Part shown: positions 10,486 to 20,736 of the stretch, piece by piece
Layout of the letters: each line of letters begins with the position of its first letter
Position numbering within the stretch: the stretch's first letter is position 1
DNA from: Spirogloea muscicola
Taxonomy: Eukaryota; Streptophyta; Zygnematophyceae; Spirogloeales; Spirogloeaceae
Assembly (NCBI GenBank): GCA_009602725.1
Contig: WELB01000077.1
Span: 502,393-533,406 of the forward strand
Direction: 5' to 3'
Length of the DNA: 31,014 nucleotides
Made by a program: the position numbers and the translations under genes
Notes under the pieces: model-generated
Seen by the model: only the letters and a program-made list of their open reading frames with translations
What the model was told of the DNA's origin: nothing
Databases searched by the model: none

Positions 10486-10840
10486 CAGAAAATGCAGAAA
10501 GTGCAAAGAATGCAGCGCAAAGAATGTGGCTACATGAAATGACGCCCTATACTAGGAGGGCCGGAGGTGCCACAGAGCGGGGGAAGCCGTGCAGACGGGG
10601 GCCATGTCGACTCGACCTGTACCACTTGTAGAGCTGCTAGAGGAGGTTGAGGAAGCAGCAATGGCAGGAGGGCGGGTGGGAAGGGGGTCAGAGGAAGCGC
10701 TAAGAAACCAAAGCACACAAAGAAAGAAAGAAGAAAGAAAGCAGCTACAAATCACTCAGTAACCCCTGCTAAGCAGCCGCAAATCAGAGGATAGGGGCTG
10801 GACAAGCCAGCCCAAAAAAGAATGAACAAAGAACGAGAAG
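10366..10840 (+). repeat. dispersed repeat, two 54-bp copies
   Basis: Copies at 10366-10419 and 10787-10840 differ at only about four positions. Each contains an inverted motif (GGCTGG, 4 nt, CCAGCC) followed by AATGAACAAAG. Related sequence lies near 6228 and 14890 on the same strand. The sequence just left of copy A (GGGCTCGCCCATTGAGG) recurs inverted at about 15010-15038. This is one dispersed family. Confidence 0.8.
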
Positions 10841-11784
10841 GGGGCCAGAGGAAGCCAGAGGAAGCGCATCAGAGAGGCTAGGGTCCTGAAAGTGGGTCCC
10901 CTGGCCAGAGCCAGAGGCAGCAGCAAGAGCCCGGCCGGCACGAAGGTGCAGCGCACGGGCCATCGACCGCTGCAGAAGACCAGCTTTGCCAAATTGAGCT
11001 TTCCCAAAGCTGCATCCTACATGGTCCTTGCTTGGTCATGTCCTTCAGCGCTTTCGGCCCCTTCGGACCTTGTCAACTCATTTCGGGCTAGCTTTTCCGC
11101 ACTGTTCTAGTTGGTCCCGCAGTGATGAAACGTAGGAGACGCGTTTCCCGCATGCTCATTGACCTTGGCAAAGCCCATTGAAGGAGAAGAAAGACTCTTC
11201 CAGCACCCGGTGGCCACTTGAGTCGCTGTGTGCTCTTGACGCTTTTCGGGGCCCTTGGACTTCGTGCATTCGTGTGAGGTGGACGTGCAATGTAAAAAGT
11301 ATTGGGAAGCTCTATATAGGGACCCTATGATAAAGTAGGAATTGGGCATCCCTTCCCTTCCCCCTCCCTTGCTGGACCCTTCTATATGTTGCTTACTGGC
11401 CAGGCCGGCCCATTACTGATGCCCTCCCAATGTTTCTTGCTTTGCCGCACGCATGAGCTTGAGGGCATGCCAACTTCATAAGATCTTCTGCATGGCTGTC
11501 CGCTACCAGCGGTAGCTAGAGCCTAGCTCTACTCTTAATACACAATCTCAAAAAGAATCATGGAACAGCCAGCCTCCTGTGTGCAGCAGCCTGTCTCTGA
11601 ATTCAGTGTGAGGAGCAGGCACCAATCGCCAACAGATGCCTTGAAGACAGCTAAGCACGAGCTAGCGCTCGTACAGACGTGCAACTATTAATCACCACAT
11701 ATTCATCGAGCCAAATAACGCACTTCTCTCGCAGTTGCTCCCCTTTCCAGGAGGTATATCTTCTAAGGTGTATTGACACTCAGC

Positions 11785-14718
11785 TCAGAATTCAGAAGCC
11801 TTCCGCCGGAGCTCTGCAAGCTCCGCCTCAATCTCTGGATCGCGCTGAAGATCTCTTGCGGCAATGCCTGAGCTGACAGCAGGAGTAGGAGCGCTCCTGC
11901 CTGCTGGTAATTCACCAGAGGTGGACTACAAGCAAAAAAACTCTTCGTCAGTCAGCTGAGGACGGACTCTCAAACTGGAGCATTGGTCTCAAATAGTACA
12001 CCACGGCTATTTGCTTCACAAGATGTTCACCTTCAATGTGTACCTATACGTATTATACACATGTGCCAAAATGTCATAGTGTTTTCGATACCACCAAGGA
12101 AGCCATGTGGATCTTGGTGATGCAACTGCTTGAGAGCCGGTATAAATACTTGACTTTACATGAGAGCTTCCAAAGACTGCCCTGAAGCTCTGCATACTGG
12201 AGTCAAGGTAACTCTAAGAATATATTGCACATGTTTGAGCCACAAATGAGGACACAAGTGTATGACTGTGACTATATGGCTCACCTTTCCAGGGCCAAGC
12301 ACATCACGCTTCAGAGCTGCCAAGTCATCATCCACTCCACTTCCACCTTCTAATTGGGCAAACTGTACCATCCAAGAGAAGTGACAGCTTGCCCAAATTA
12401 GTCACCTGCCCTAAGGGCCTGCATATGCCTCAGAGTTGAGCCCAGGATTGAGCAGACCATTGTGAGCCATTGCCATAGGACATCATGTAAATCCTTGACA
12501 AGACCAATGGATGAGACATGAGGAACAAACTTGCTGAGACTTCATGCACAAAATATGCCACACCAGATATTCCTTCTTGTGCTCCTATGCAGTTATTTTA
12601 CAAGTCTGCTACAGACATGTACCTTGGAAGCAAGGTCGTCAGTGCTGAGTTGTGTCATCGCCTCTGTTTCAGCCTCCAAGGCCATCACTGCCAAGTTCAA
12701 GTCAAACACGGAAAGGACCAAGGGAGGTGTCAGCAGTTGGCAGCATAAGCTTCTCTTTGCCATCAAATAATGTGTGTATCTTAGCAGCTCGCTGCAAATA
12801 AGTCAAATAACAAAGAAGACCAATGAAGGTGTCAGCAGTTGGGAGCATACGCTCCTCTCAGGCCTTTATTGTTTCACTGAGCAATAAGCAGCTCACTGCA
12901 ACAGAGTATTGCCTCCCGACATCTGCTGACTAAAGTGAGATGAACCACAAACAACAATGAGGGAAAGTTGGCATACCCTTCTCCTCCATTTTGTCAAAGG
13001 CAGCAAGAGCACTACTTGTACTGATGTTGCCAATCATCTCCTGCACCTTAGCAGACGTCCTGGCGATAGAAAAATGAAGACAATCGCCCCCGTGAATATG
13101 CAGCACATGGTGTATAGGGCAATTCAAGCTCGCTCTCTTCAAGTGAACTGCCAGATATTGGAGCTCGGAATGACGTACTTGGCAGACTGTGCCCTAGCTT
13201 TCAACGTGTCCTTCTTTGATCGTGCTTCCTGAATCTTGCTCTCCAGCAGCTGCAACATGTACAGTCAAGATAATGAGCACACTAGGTTCTCTGACTATTG
13301 CAGAGGTCTACATGACAGTAAATTTGTGTATATACACGACAATGGATACCAGGCATTTAAAAGTCCTGGACTTGGTCAGATTCAAGTCTCCCGTACCAAG
13401 AAGCAGCCCAAGTGAGGTCCACAATACTTCGGCCCACGTACTACCACCACACAGGAGAAGACTTGCTTCTCTTAGACCCTATTGCAGGTTGTCAGTAAGT
13501 TAGGTTTGTAGACAAACCCTTGTGTTGGAGATGAGCTTGTCAACAACTCCCTTCTGAGCATCCAGTTGAGCTTTCAGGGCCTTGGCACCATCCTGACAGT
13601 ACAAGCCAAATGCAAACACAAGTATACCAACATCAGCAGCGGAATTGCATGCGACCAGTATGCCCATGGTGCTCCAATGACTTGCCCAAGGTCAACATTC
13701 CAAGAGGGCACAAGCGATTCTCAGCTGTAACCAGACAAGGGAGCCAGTTGCACTATCAAGGAATCGTACTTCATAGTCTTTGCGCCTCTTCAGTGCCTCC
13801 TTGGCAAGCTCCTCGTCGCCCTTCTCAAGGGCCAGCTTGGCTCTTCTATACCTGCATAAGAGCAGGCTCTCCAGGGTCAGCTTGTTTTGTCCAGACCCGT
13901 ATGTTGAGCAGGCTATGCATAACGTGACAACTCGCACCTTCAACTTTCAAGTACGTGGCAGCACCCACGGTCTGCCCACATGGATGCAGTGGGCATCATG
14001 TTCTTCCTGCACATGTACAAGTACGTGGCAGCATGTCGAGCTCACCAGTCATCTGAGGTTGTTTGAGACTGCCGATACTTATTCTCCAGCTGCTTCTGTG
14101 ATGCAAGGACCTGAAGACAGCCTCATACATACCCTTTTGTCAGCTTCATGAGTCAGGTTTGTATGTACACCACCGCGTACCTCCACACGAAGCATCGTGA
14201 TGCACTGAATCTGGCCACACCTGTGCTGATGCCTGACGCATCTTCGTCAGGTCCTCGTTCATTTCGATGACGGTCTGGTCCAGCAGCTTCTCAGGATCTT
14301 CTGCCGAGCTCACCAGAGCGTTTGCATACGACTGCCAGTCCAGCCACATGGACCACATGTGTTCTATCAGCATCTACACACTGAATATCATTAACCAACT
14401 TTGGCAGAGACAACCGAAATTCTGGTGACTTGCAATCGAGAGAACCTGTGTGAACGTAGTAAGATCAAGAGCGCCTCCTAGAAGCAGGCAAGGCATGCCA
14501 GCATAGATGATATCGGGTCGAGGGACGGCTAGCCTCACCTTCACTATCCTAACCACCCTGCCAAAGATGTTCGCCTGGACGCAAAGAGCCCCTCCGCCAG
14601 TGCTCGGGGCGGGCGCCACGGCCGACGCGGCCAGCTTCCGCCGCGACTCCCCGCTCAGCCAGCTGCTCTCCAGGCGCAACCTCTGGGGAGCCGCGAGGCG
14701 CACGGCCCCGGCAGGCAT
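11785..14718 (-). CDS. VIPP1: VIPP1/IM30, chloroplast membrane-remodelling protein (10 exons)
   Basis: VIPP1 is the chloroplast PspA/ESCRT-III-family protein that oligomerises on thylakoid and inner-envelope membranes for thylakoid biogenesis and repair. Exons (descending): 14718-14539, 14331-14221, 14110-14046, 13851-13770, 13592-13518, 13249-13179, 13059-12977, 12687-12623, 12362-12285, 11925-11785; all phases agree, 316 residues. Residues 1 to about 47 are Ala/Arg/Ser-rich, as in a transit peptide. The membrane-binding helix FGRVVRIVK begins near 52. Then come [90 protein letters not shown] and [10 protein letters not shown]. The short C-terminal helix [14 protein letters not shown] (about 300-313), absent from bacterial PspA, supports VIPP1. 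The start is uncertain: ATG 14779 also fits but is out of frame across an N at 14769. Intron 7 holds a tandem duplication. Confidence 0.95.
12716..12905. repeat. tandem duplication (period about 102 bp) in VIPP1 intron 7
   Basis: Copies start at 12716 and 12818 and share GGTGTCAGCAGTTGG and AAGCAGCTC-CTGCAA-type blocks with scattered changes. Both lie wholly inside the intron 12688-12976, which explains its length of 289 nt. It is a diverged local duplication with no coding potential. Confidence 0.75.
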
Positions 14719-14878
14719 GCGCCCGCCGCCGCTGAGAGCCCTGGGCCTCGGAGCCGCCGCCGCCACGGNGGGCGGCCATGGCGGCGCCGGGGTCGACGCC
14801 CTGGCCGCGGGGAAGGGGCCGCGGCGACGGAGGCGGGGGCAGTGGAAGAAGCAAGGCGCTGTCAGGAGATGGCGGTTG

Positions 14879-15130
14879 CTGGGAGAGGCCAGCCCAGAGA
14901 AACGAATGAACCAAGTAAGAAGAAGCGGCTGTGGAAGCCAGCCAGGTGCATACGGAGTGTGTCAAATGAATCTATTAGCGGAGCCACTGCCGAGGCAGAC
15001 AGTGCGCCCCTATCCTCAATGGGCGAGCCCTTTCTTCTTTAGCACCCCCGTGTCATGCCATTGGAAAGGCCAACCATTGGAAGAGCTAATTCCTCCAATG
15101 TTTTCATCAAGAGATGGGCTGGCTTTGCCA
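14879..15130. repeat. further members of the dispersed repeat family
   Basis: GAGAGGCCAGCCCAGAGAAACG near 14880 matches the repeats at 10376 and 10797. CCTCAATGGGCGAGCCC at about 15015-15031 is the inverse of the block at about 10352. CATTGGAAGAGCT at about 15073 matches the right end of the 6207-6510 element, and GGCTGGCTTTGCCAGCC at about 15119 is another hairpin of the same kind. This patch looks like rearranged pieces of one element. Confidence 0.65.
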
Positions 15131-15666
15131 GCCACTCTTCTCAAGAGGAAGTCAGATGAGCTACGGGGAGGAAGACGACCCCGCTGGCAATGGCGCGACA
15201 ATGGCGAAGTGACGGTGCGGCGGGCGTGTCGGGGATACGTCGACGAAATTGATTTCGGCCGCTCGGGGCCCCCCCTGGTAAGGAGCGACGATGTGAGCTC
15301 CTCAGCAGCTCCGCAGCCGGTGCGCTTCAGACACGAGGGCCCCCGCCCTTCAGCGCCACGTGGCAGAGGAGTGGGAGCTCCGCAACCCTTGCCCAGGATT
15401 GAGCGGCCGAGATGAAGCAGATGGGCGATGCTAGGCATCGGACGGCCGGGCTGTGAGCTGAGTTTCTCTCTCCCCCGAGAAGGAAGACTCCCTTCCCTCT
15501 TTTAGACTGTCCACTTACTAATCGCCTCGCTTTCATAGCTCGCTGCGCTCCCTTCGATGCCCCCCCTACCCCTCCCCACAAGCAACCGCTCCTGGAAAAA
15601 CGAGCCTTCGTTTTCTGATCAGCCAACCCTATCCCGACGCGTCCGCGCCCCGCATTCCGCGCCGCC

Positions 15667-15744
15667 TCGCGCGGCGCGTCTCCCGGGCCGCGTCGCGCGG
15701 CGCGTCTCCCGGGCCGCGTCGCGCGGCGCATCTCCCGGGCCGCC
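15667..15744. repeat. 26-bp GC-rich tandem repeat, 3 copies, upstream of EPSIN
   Basis: Three almost identical units start at 15667, 15693 and 15719. Each contains CGCGCGGCGCG and CTCCCGGGCCG. The array ends 186 bp before the EPSIN ATG and is dense in CpG and in CCCGGG palindromes. Confidence 0.9.
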
Positions 15745-15929
15745 CTACCGCTATCTTTGGCCGCCGTCGATAGCTCTCTGTGTCTCCCGGGGCCCGCCTG
15801 CGGTGGGGCCAGGCCCGATGCGTTGGAGCTCGGTCGGCCATCGAGCTCATGGGCCTGATCGCAGGATGAGGCGCGGCCTGTGACGCTCAGCGGGAGAAGC
15901 TGGGCTGCCTCTCTCCCTGGCCTTCGACC

Positions 15930-18900
15930 ATGTCACTGCTCGAGCTGAGGAAGGTGCTGGATCAGGCGGTGCGGGACATGTGAGTTGCCGACTTTGACCT
16001 GCCTTGACTGTGGGTCTCTCCAGTAGCGAGAAGCCAGACTAGGTTGTGAAGGACTTTAGAGTGTACCGGGCGATCGCTTACTCGTTCTCCGCTTACAGCC
16101 AACGAGAGGTGAACAAGAACATCCTCAATGTGTCGGAGATCGAGCAGAAGGTAAGAGGCGCACACCTTGCTCTAGATAGACTTTAGCTTGCATTACCCTG
16201 TTGGATTATTCAGCCGTTAGGCAGGCTTGAGGCCTGGAAGACAAGCCATTGGACTGGATGTTCTGCACCCATGCGATCTTTCACTTGTTTCAGGGGATGT
16301 CTGTAATTGAAGCAAAGGATCAATGTCAGCCGCAGTGTGCGCTGATTGTTGTCATCCTTTTAGTGTTTCCACGAGTGGATTCTGCAGAGTCTGGATCTGT
16401 AAGAGGATAGAGTGCGGAGGTGACTGACAGTTCTCTCATATGTTACCCCTTCTACAGGTTCTGGATGCAACTAATGATGAAGCATGGGGACCTCATGGGA
16501 CAGCCATGTTGGAGATTGCGCAGGCATCTCGCAGATAGTAAGTCCGTATGAGCAGCCTTTGCAACTTTTAGCAGCATCATCAGAAGCGGCTACGTGGTTT
16601 AGGTGGCGCTGTCAAATATGAGTCTCGGGATTAACGAACAAGCCTTACTTTACTGAGAGATATGTGTTGTGCTGTTCCCCTTTCATTGGCAGTTCTGATT
16701 TCCAGAAAATCATGGCAATAATCTGGAAGCGGCTGGCCGAGAGGGAGAAGAACTGGAGGCACATGTACAAAGTGAGTCATGCGGCACCTCAGTGGCTGTG
16801 AATGCCAGTCAAGGGGAAGGGCTCATTGGAAGGAGGGCACATGCCTCACTGGAAAAGTAGGTCATCACAATCAAGTAGTCACAATTGTTGGAAGTTGAAT
16901 CTCAGGCTCTTACCCTACTGGAGTTCCTCGTGGCACATGGGTCCGAGAAAGCCATTGATGAGTTTCGCGAGAGCACCTACCAAATCAAGGTCAGTCAGCG
17001 TATCCTGTACTAGGCCACCGCACTTGGATAGGAGTATCTGTTGGCATGTCAAGTACCATGACTGTCATCGCTGCCAGCATCTGCACAGACTTCCCTGCAC
17101 CTGACATCTGTCATCACATTATCCTCATCTTAGAAACTTCTGCTTGCAAACTCACTACAAGCTTCCTACTTCTCTCACTCTTAGTCTGTCATAGGGCCGG
17201 TTGCTGAAGCAAGGTTTCTCACCCTCAATCTGTAGGGTTAGTGTAGGAGGAGTTTGATTTCCAGCCTGGCTTGCGCACTTATTTTTGGTCATGATGCCGT
17301 GTTTTGCAGGGCTTAGTGAACTTTCAGTTTGTGGAACCGAACGGGAAGGATCAAGGCATAAATGTGCGCAAGAAGGCACAGACGATTTTAGCTCTGCTTC
17401 AGGATACTGAGAAGATCCGCGAGGTCCGTGCAAAAGCGAGTGCCAACAAGGACAAGTACGTCACTGCAACCTGTTGTGGCAGTGACTTGAAAGTTTCTGA
17501 GAAAGAATCTCTTGCAGACTCCTAGCTTGTCAATTTGACATTGATGGTGGCACATGCTCTGTACATAGTGCTCTATAGATGTAGCGGACTGATAGCTGCT
17601 TGTGAGTCATGGTGAGCCAGGTATAGTGGAATCTCATCGACTGGCCACAGAGGCAGGGGGACTTCTTATGAATCTGGTGGCAGTAGGTATGATGCTGACG
17701 ACTTCGAGGACGCCACAAAGGGCTATGGGAGCAGTGACAAGGATCCTTATGGAGCTAGCAAGGATAGCGGATATGGCGCAGGTTGGGATGATGCCGATAG
17801 CAAGGTCAATCAGGGAAGCAATCGCACCAACAAATGGGCTGAAGACGACATTGACGGCTATGAGCAGGCAGATCATGACAAGACACGTGCTTATGAGGAT
17901 GACGAGGACGACTTTGACCCCCGCACTGTAAATGATAACAGGTATACGACTCTTTAGCAACTGTCAGGGATTCTTCAGACCCTGCCTGGACGAGTGTCAG
18001 TATATCTTGCAATTGCTCAACACGGATTGCTTGTCAGTAGTAGGAAGCAGTGAAAGTGGCATTGTGCACCAGCAGCATGTGTTTGGTTCGCAATGAGAGT
18101 GCGCGAATGACCAGCGTGGCTGGCCAGGCTGTTAAATCGTGTGCTACTTTATCTTGCCACCCTGTCATGCATTACCTCTGTCCAGAAAATATGATCTTTC
18201 TTTCACACCTCCTCTAGTCATTATCGTGAATGTGCTCTGCACTTAGGCTCGCGACTTAATCAAGTCACTGATGGAATTTCGCCGGTTACTTGACCAGGGA
18301 GAAGACGACAAGAGGAATAGCAGCTGTGCTTGCAGACAACCCAAGTAGCGGACCTTATGCTGCTGCTGAAAACGACTTCTTGGATGATGATGACTTTGGC
18401 GACTTCGACCCGCGTGGAGATGGCTCTGGAGCTGGTGTGCTTCCCTTGTCACTGTACATGGCAAGAACAAGGCTAGCCAACAAGTTGAGCTTGAAGTGCA
18501 TGCAGCTGCCTGCATGTGCATAAGAAATCAATACTTGCGATAGTCCTTCTCTTGCTGGCAGGAGCTGGTCTGTGAAGATTACTCCTTGCAGTGTCATCTG
18601 CCGGACTGAGATAACAGTAGGACTTGCATTTGCTGAAGTGTACATAGCCTGGCTAGCAAGCTGCATGTATTATTGTGCAAATAGGCCAAAGCTGAGGTTC
18701 TGCTGGTTGACTGGATGGCAGGACTCAATGCTGCAACAAGTGTGGCAAAAGTTGCGGCTCCATTGAAGCCAGCCGCCCCACCAATGGCAGGAACAGGTCC
18801 AGCCAAACCAGCTCCCATATCATCTGTGGGGGTAGATGATCTTCTTGGGCTCGACTACCTCACAGGCCCGCCTCCTCCTTCGACCAGTGCCGCGCAGCTG

Positions 18901-20120
18901 GATCCTCTGGTCAGCAGAACTGAACGTTGGAGCTCATTGAACTCATGTCGCCTTTCGCCGGCGGTGATGTACCATGCTTATACAGATTGGCTTTCCAGAA
19001 AGAGCTGCCACGTGACACGTGGCAAAGGACACACAAAAGTGATGAAGGCTTTGTGAATTGCATGCAGGCAAGCGCGGCCGTGGACCCTTTCTTGTCCCTT
19101 ACCTCTGACCCACTGCCTGTGGCAAGCGCACTGCCTGGATCAGCTGCCATCATTGCCCCTCCATCTGGTTCTATGGGAAGGCCTGCCGCCCAGCCGAGCA
19201 GCGGCCTGGGAGCAGCATCTTCAGGATGGGCTCCAGCTGCAGCCGTCAGCCTGGGCCCAACCTCTGACAGCTTCGGAGTAGATGACGACTTCACCACCTT
19301 CATGTCTGCCTCCGGGTTGCCGCCTGCAAGCTCTGGTGCACCACCTGTGCAAAGTGGGCAGGCCTCCTTGCTTGACTTTGAGTCAAGTGCGAGCAGCCAC
19401 AGTGCAGATGTGCTTTTGGGCATGTCAAGCAGCAGCACTGTCACTTCTACTACTGCTGCACTCCCCTTTAAGGGCCCTCCGGCAGTTGCAAGTGCCCCAA
19501 AGCAGGCTAAGCCCAAGTCGTCCCTGTGGGACAACACCTTGACTTCGGGCCTTGTCGACCTCAGCGTCAAGGGCTGTGAGTAGTTGCCTCATCCAAGCCC
19601 TTACCTTGCGAAGGCTGGATGGTCACCAGCCAGCATTTTGCTGCTAGCGAATCACCTTCAGATCTTGTGTGTAAGCCCTGTGTTAACTCAACTGATAGTG
19701 AGGCCATCCCCTCGCGTGCTGACATTTGTCTGCTGGTGCTGTTGTTGTTGTTCTGCAGACAAGGACAGCAGCCTAAACAGCATCGGCATTGGCTTGACGG
19801 ACCCGACGCTCCTTGTTTCGCAGAGGGAAGACGAGCGGTCCGCCAAGCCTGCGCCGCTGGGGAGGGGCATGAGCCTCCGTGGCACCCAGAGCACTCATGC
19901 GGTGCCCTCGTCAAGCCTTGGCACGAGCACAGGACTCGGTTCAATGGCTCGTGCTGGAGATGGCGGCTCCTTGGACCCCCTTTTGCAAAGCTTTGGCATG
20001 GGAAATGCAGGCGGCCTTGGCTTCCCAAGTGCGGCACTGCCAGGCAATGACGCGTCAGGATGGGCCTCCTTTCAAGGGGGCCCACTAGGAGCTCAGCCCA
20101 TGCAGCATCAGAAACCGTGA
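15930..20120 (+). CDS. Epsin, ENTH-domain clathrin adaptor (11 exons)
   Basis: Plant EPSINs bind phosphoinositides and clathrin in trans-Golgi, vacuolar and endocytic vesicle formation. Exons: 15930-15979, 16099-16150, 16458-16537, 16693-16771, 16906-16989, 17310-17455, 17621-17941, 18298-18434, 18722-18909, 19068-19575, 19759-20120; every phase agrees, 668 residues. ENTH domain, residues 1 to about 155: [16 protein letters not shown] (amphipathic helix 0), [57 protein letters not shown]. The rest is low-complexity and acidic/Ser/Gly/Ala-rich, with short motifs: FDPR twice, DPF (about 385) as AP-ear type, and clathrin-box-like LLGLD and LLDFE. No ubiquitin-interacting motif is seen. The exon 6 donor (GTACGT at 17456) rather than the site 4 nt later keeps the frame. 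A TGTAA lies far downstream at 20652. The gene is convergent with the transporter. Confidence 0.95.
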
Positions 20121-20736
20121 TGCAACAAATGCCGCGAGTGCTTATTGTCTGACATTGGCCTTGAGCTGCAGCATTGGCATGACTTCACACATTGCTGTAG
20201 AGTCCTGGGAATGAGGAGGCGTGTTTCATGTGCTCAGTCTGCTCTCCTGCTGCAATCTGGCAGGATGCCCAAGGCATTTGCAGCTAGTATGTTCAAACTT
20301 CGACAGGATTATTCCGTCAGCGCAAGGCTGGCCGCTTGCTCATGCCTCATCTTGCACGGGCCTCTGATAGTGAGGCACTGGACATGAGTACCAGCAGAGA
20401 CTCTCATAAGTCGACTCAACACTCCCTTGTGGTCCTCAATTTGCGACTAAGTGATATCATGCTTCCCAAATGTTACAGCCACCCTTTGGGCTGTCCAAGG
20501 GCCAAGACCAAGGCAATGGGCCATGGCATTCTTCTATGTTTAAAGGGGTGGTTGATGTGCGGTAAAGCTTCTACTGGACACAGACAAAGACAGGCTGGCA
20601 TGTGGCAAGTACACACTTTCAGTGGCTATGGAAGAATGATTGTACACGTCATGTAAGTGTTTCTTATGAAGCAATGACTCAAGGTTAGCAGGAGAGCAAT
20701 AGGCTCTGAAAGCATCACACTGGTTCGGCGAAACAG
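20121..20736. other. convergent 3' spacer between EPSIN and the transporter
   Basis: About 0.6 kb between two converging stops; presumably both 3' UTRs. TGTAA motifs, possible green-algal polyadenylation signals, occur on the minus strand near 20471 and on the plus strand at 20652, so the two transcripts may overlap. No other feature was seen. Confidence 0.5.

Larger units (their letters stand above)
10122..11784. other. repeat-rich spacer between RPN13 and VIPP1
   Basis: About 1.66 kb between the 5' side of RPN13 and the 3' end of VIPP1, both on the minus strand. It contains a CGG microsatellite, two pairs of direct repeats (10257/10419 and 10366/10787) and an A/G-rich tract near 10715-10745. 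A TATA-like CTATATAG is at about 11312-11320, readable on either strand; it is 1.2 kb from the RPN13 start, so its role is unclear. Nothing else is recognisable and no exon with a family motif was found. Confidence 0.5.
14780..15929. other. divergent spacer between VIPP1 and EPSIN
   Basis: Head-to-head promoter region of about 1.15 kb, GC-rich next to VIPP1 and again at 15.55-15.9 kb. It contains inverted copies of the dispersed repeat family (about 14879-15130) and a 26-bp tandem repeat (15667-15744). Open frames here, including one of about 300 codons antisense to VIPP1 exon 1, show no family motif. No TATA box is obvious. Confidence 0.5.

Noticed and set aside
11305-11330. TATA-box-like CTATATAG as a promoter
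   Set aside because: No gene starts within about 1.1 kb on either strand, and the surrounding spacer is repeat-rich. A chance match is likely.
14507-15415. Plus-strand open frame of about 300 codons
   Set aside because: It is antisense to VIPP1 exon 1, crosses the N at 14769 and shows no family motif. It is a shadow of GC-rich sequence lacking stops.
15557-15883. Plus-strand open frame of 108 codons before EPSIN
   Set aside because: It consists largely of the 26-bp tandem repeat and has no connection by splicing to EPSIN, whose ATG at 15930 starts the ENTH helix directly.
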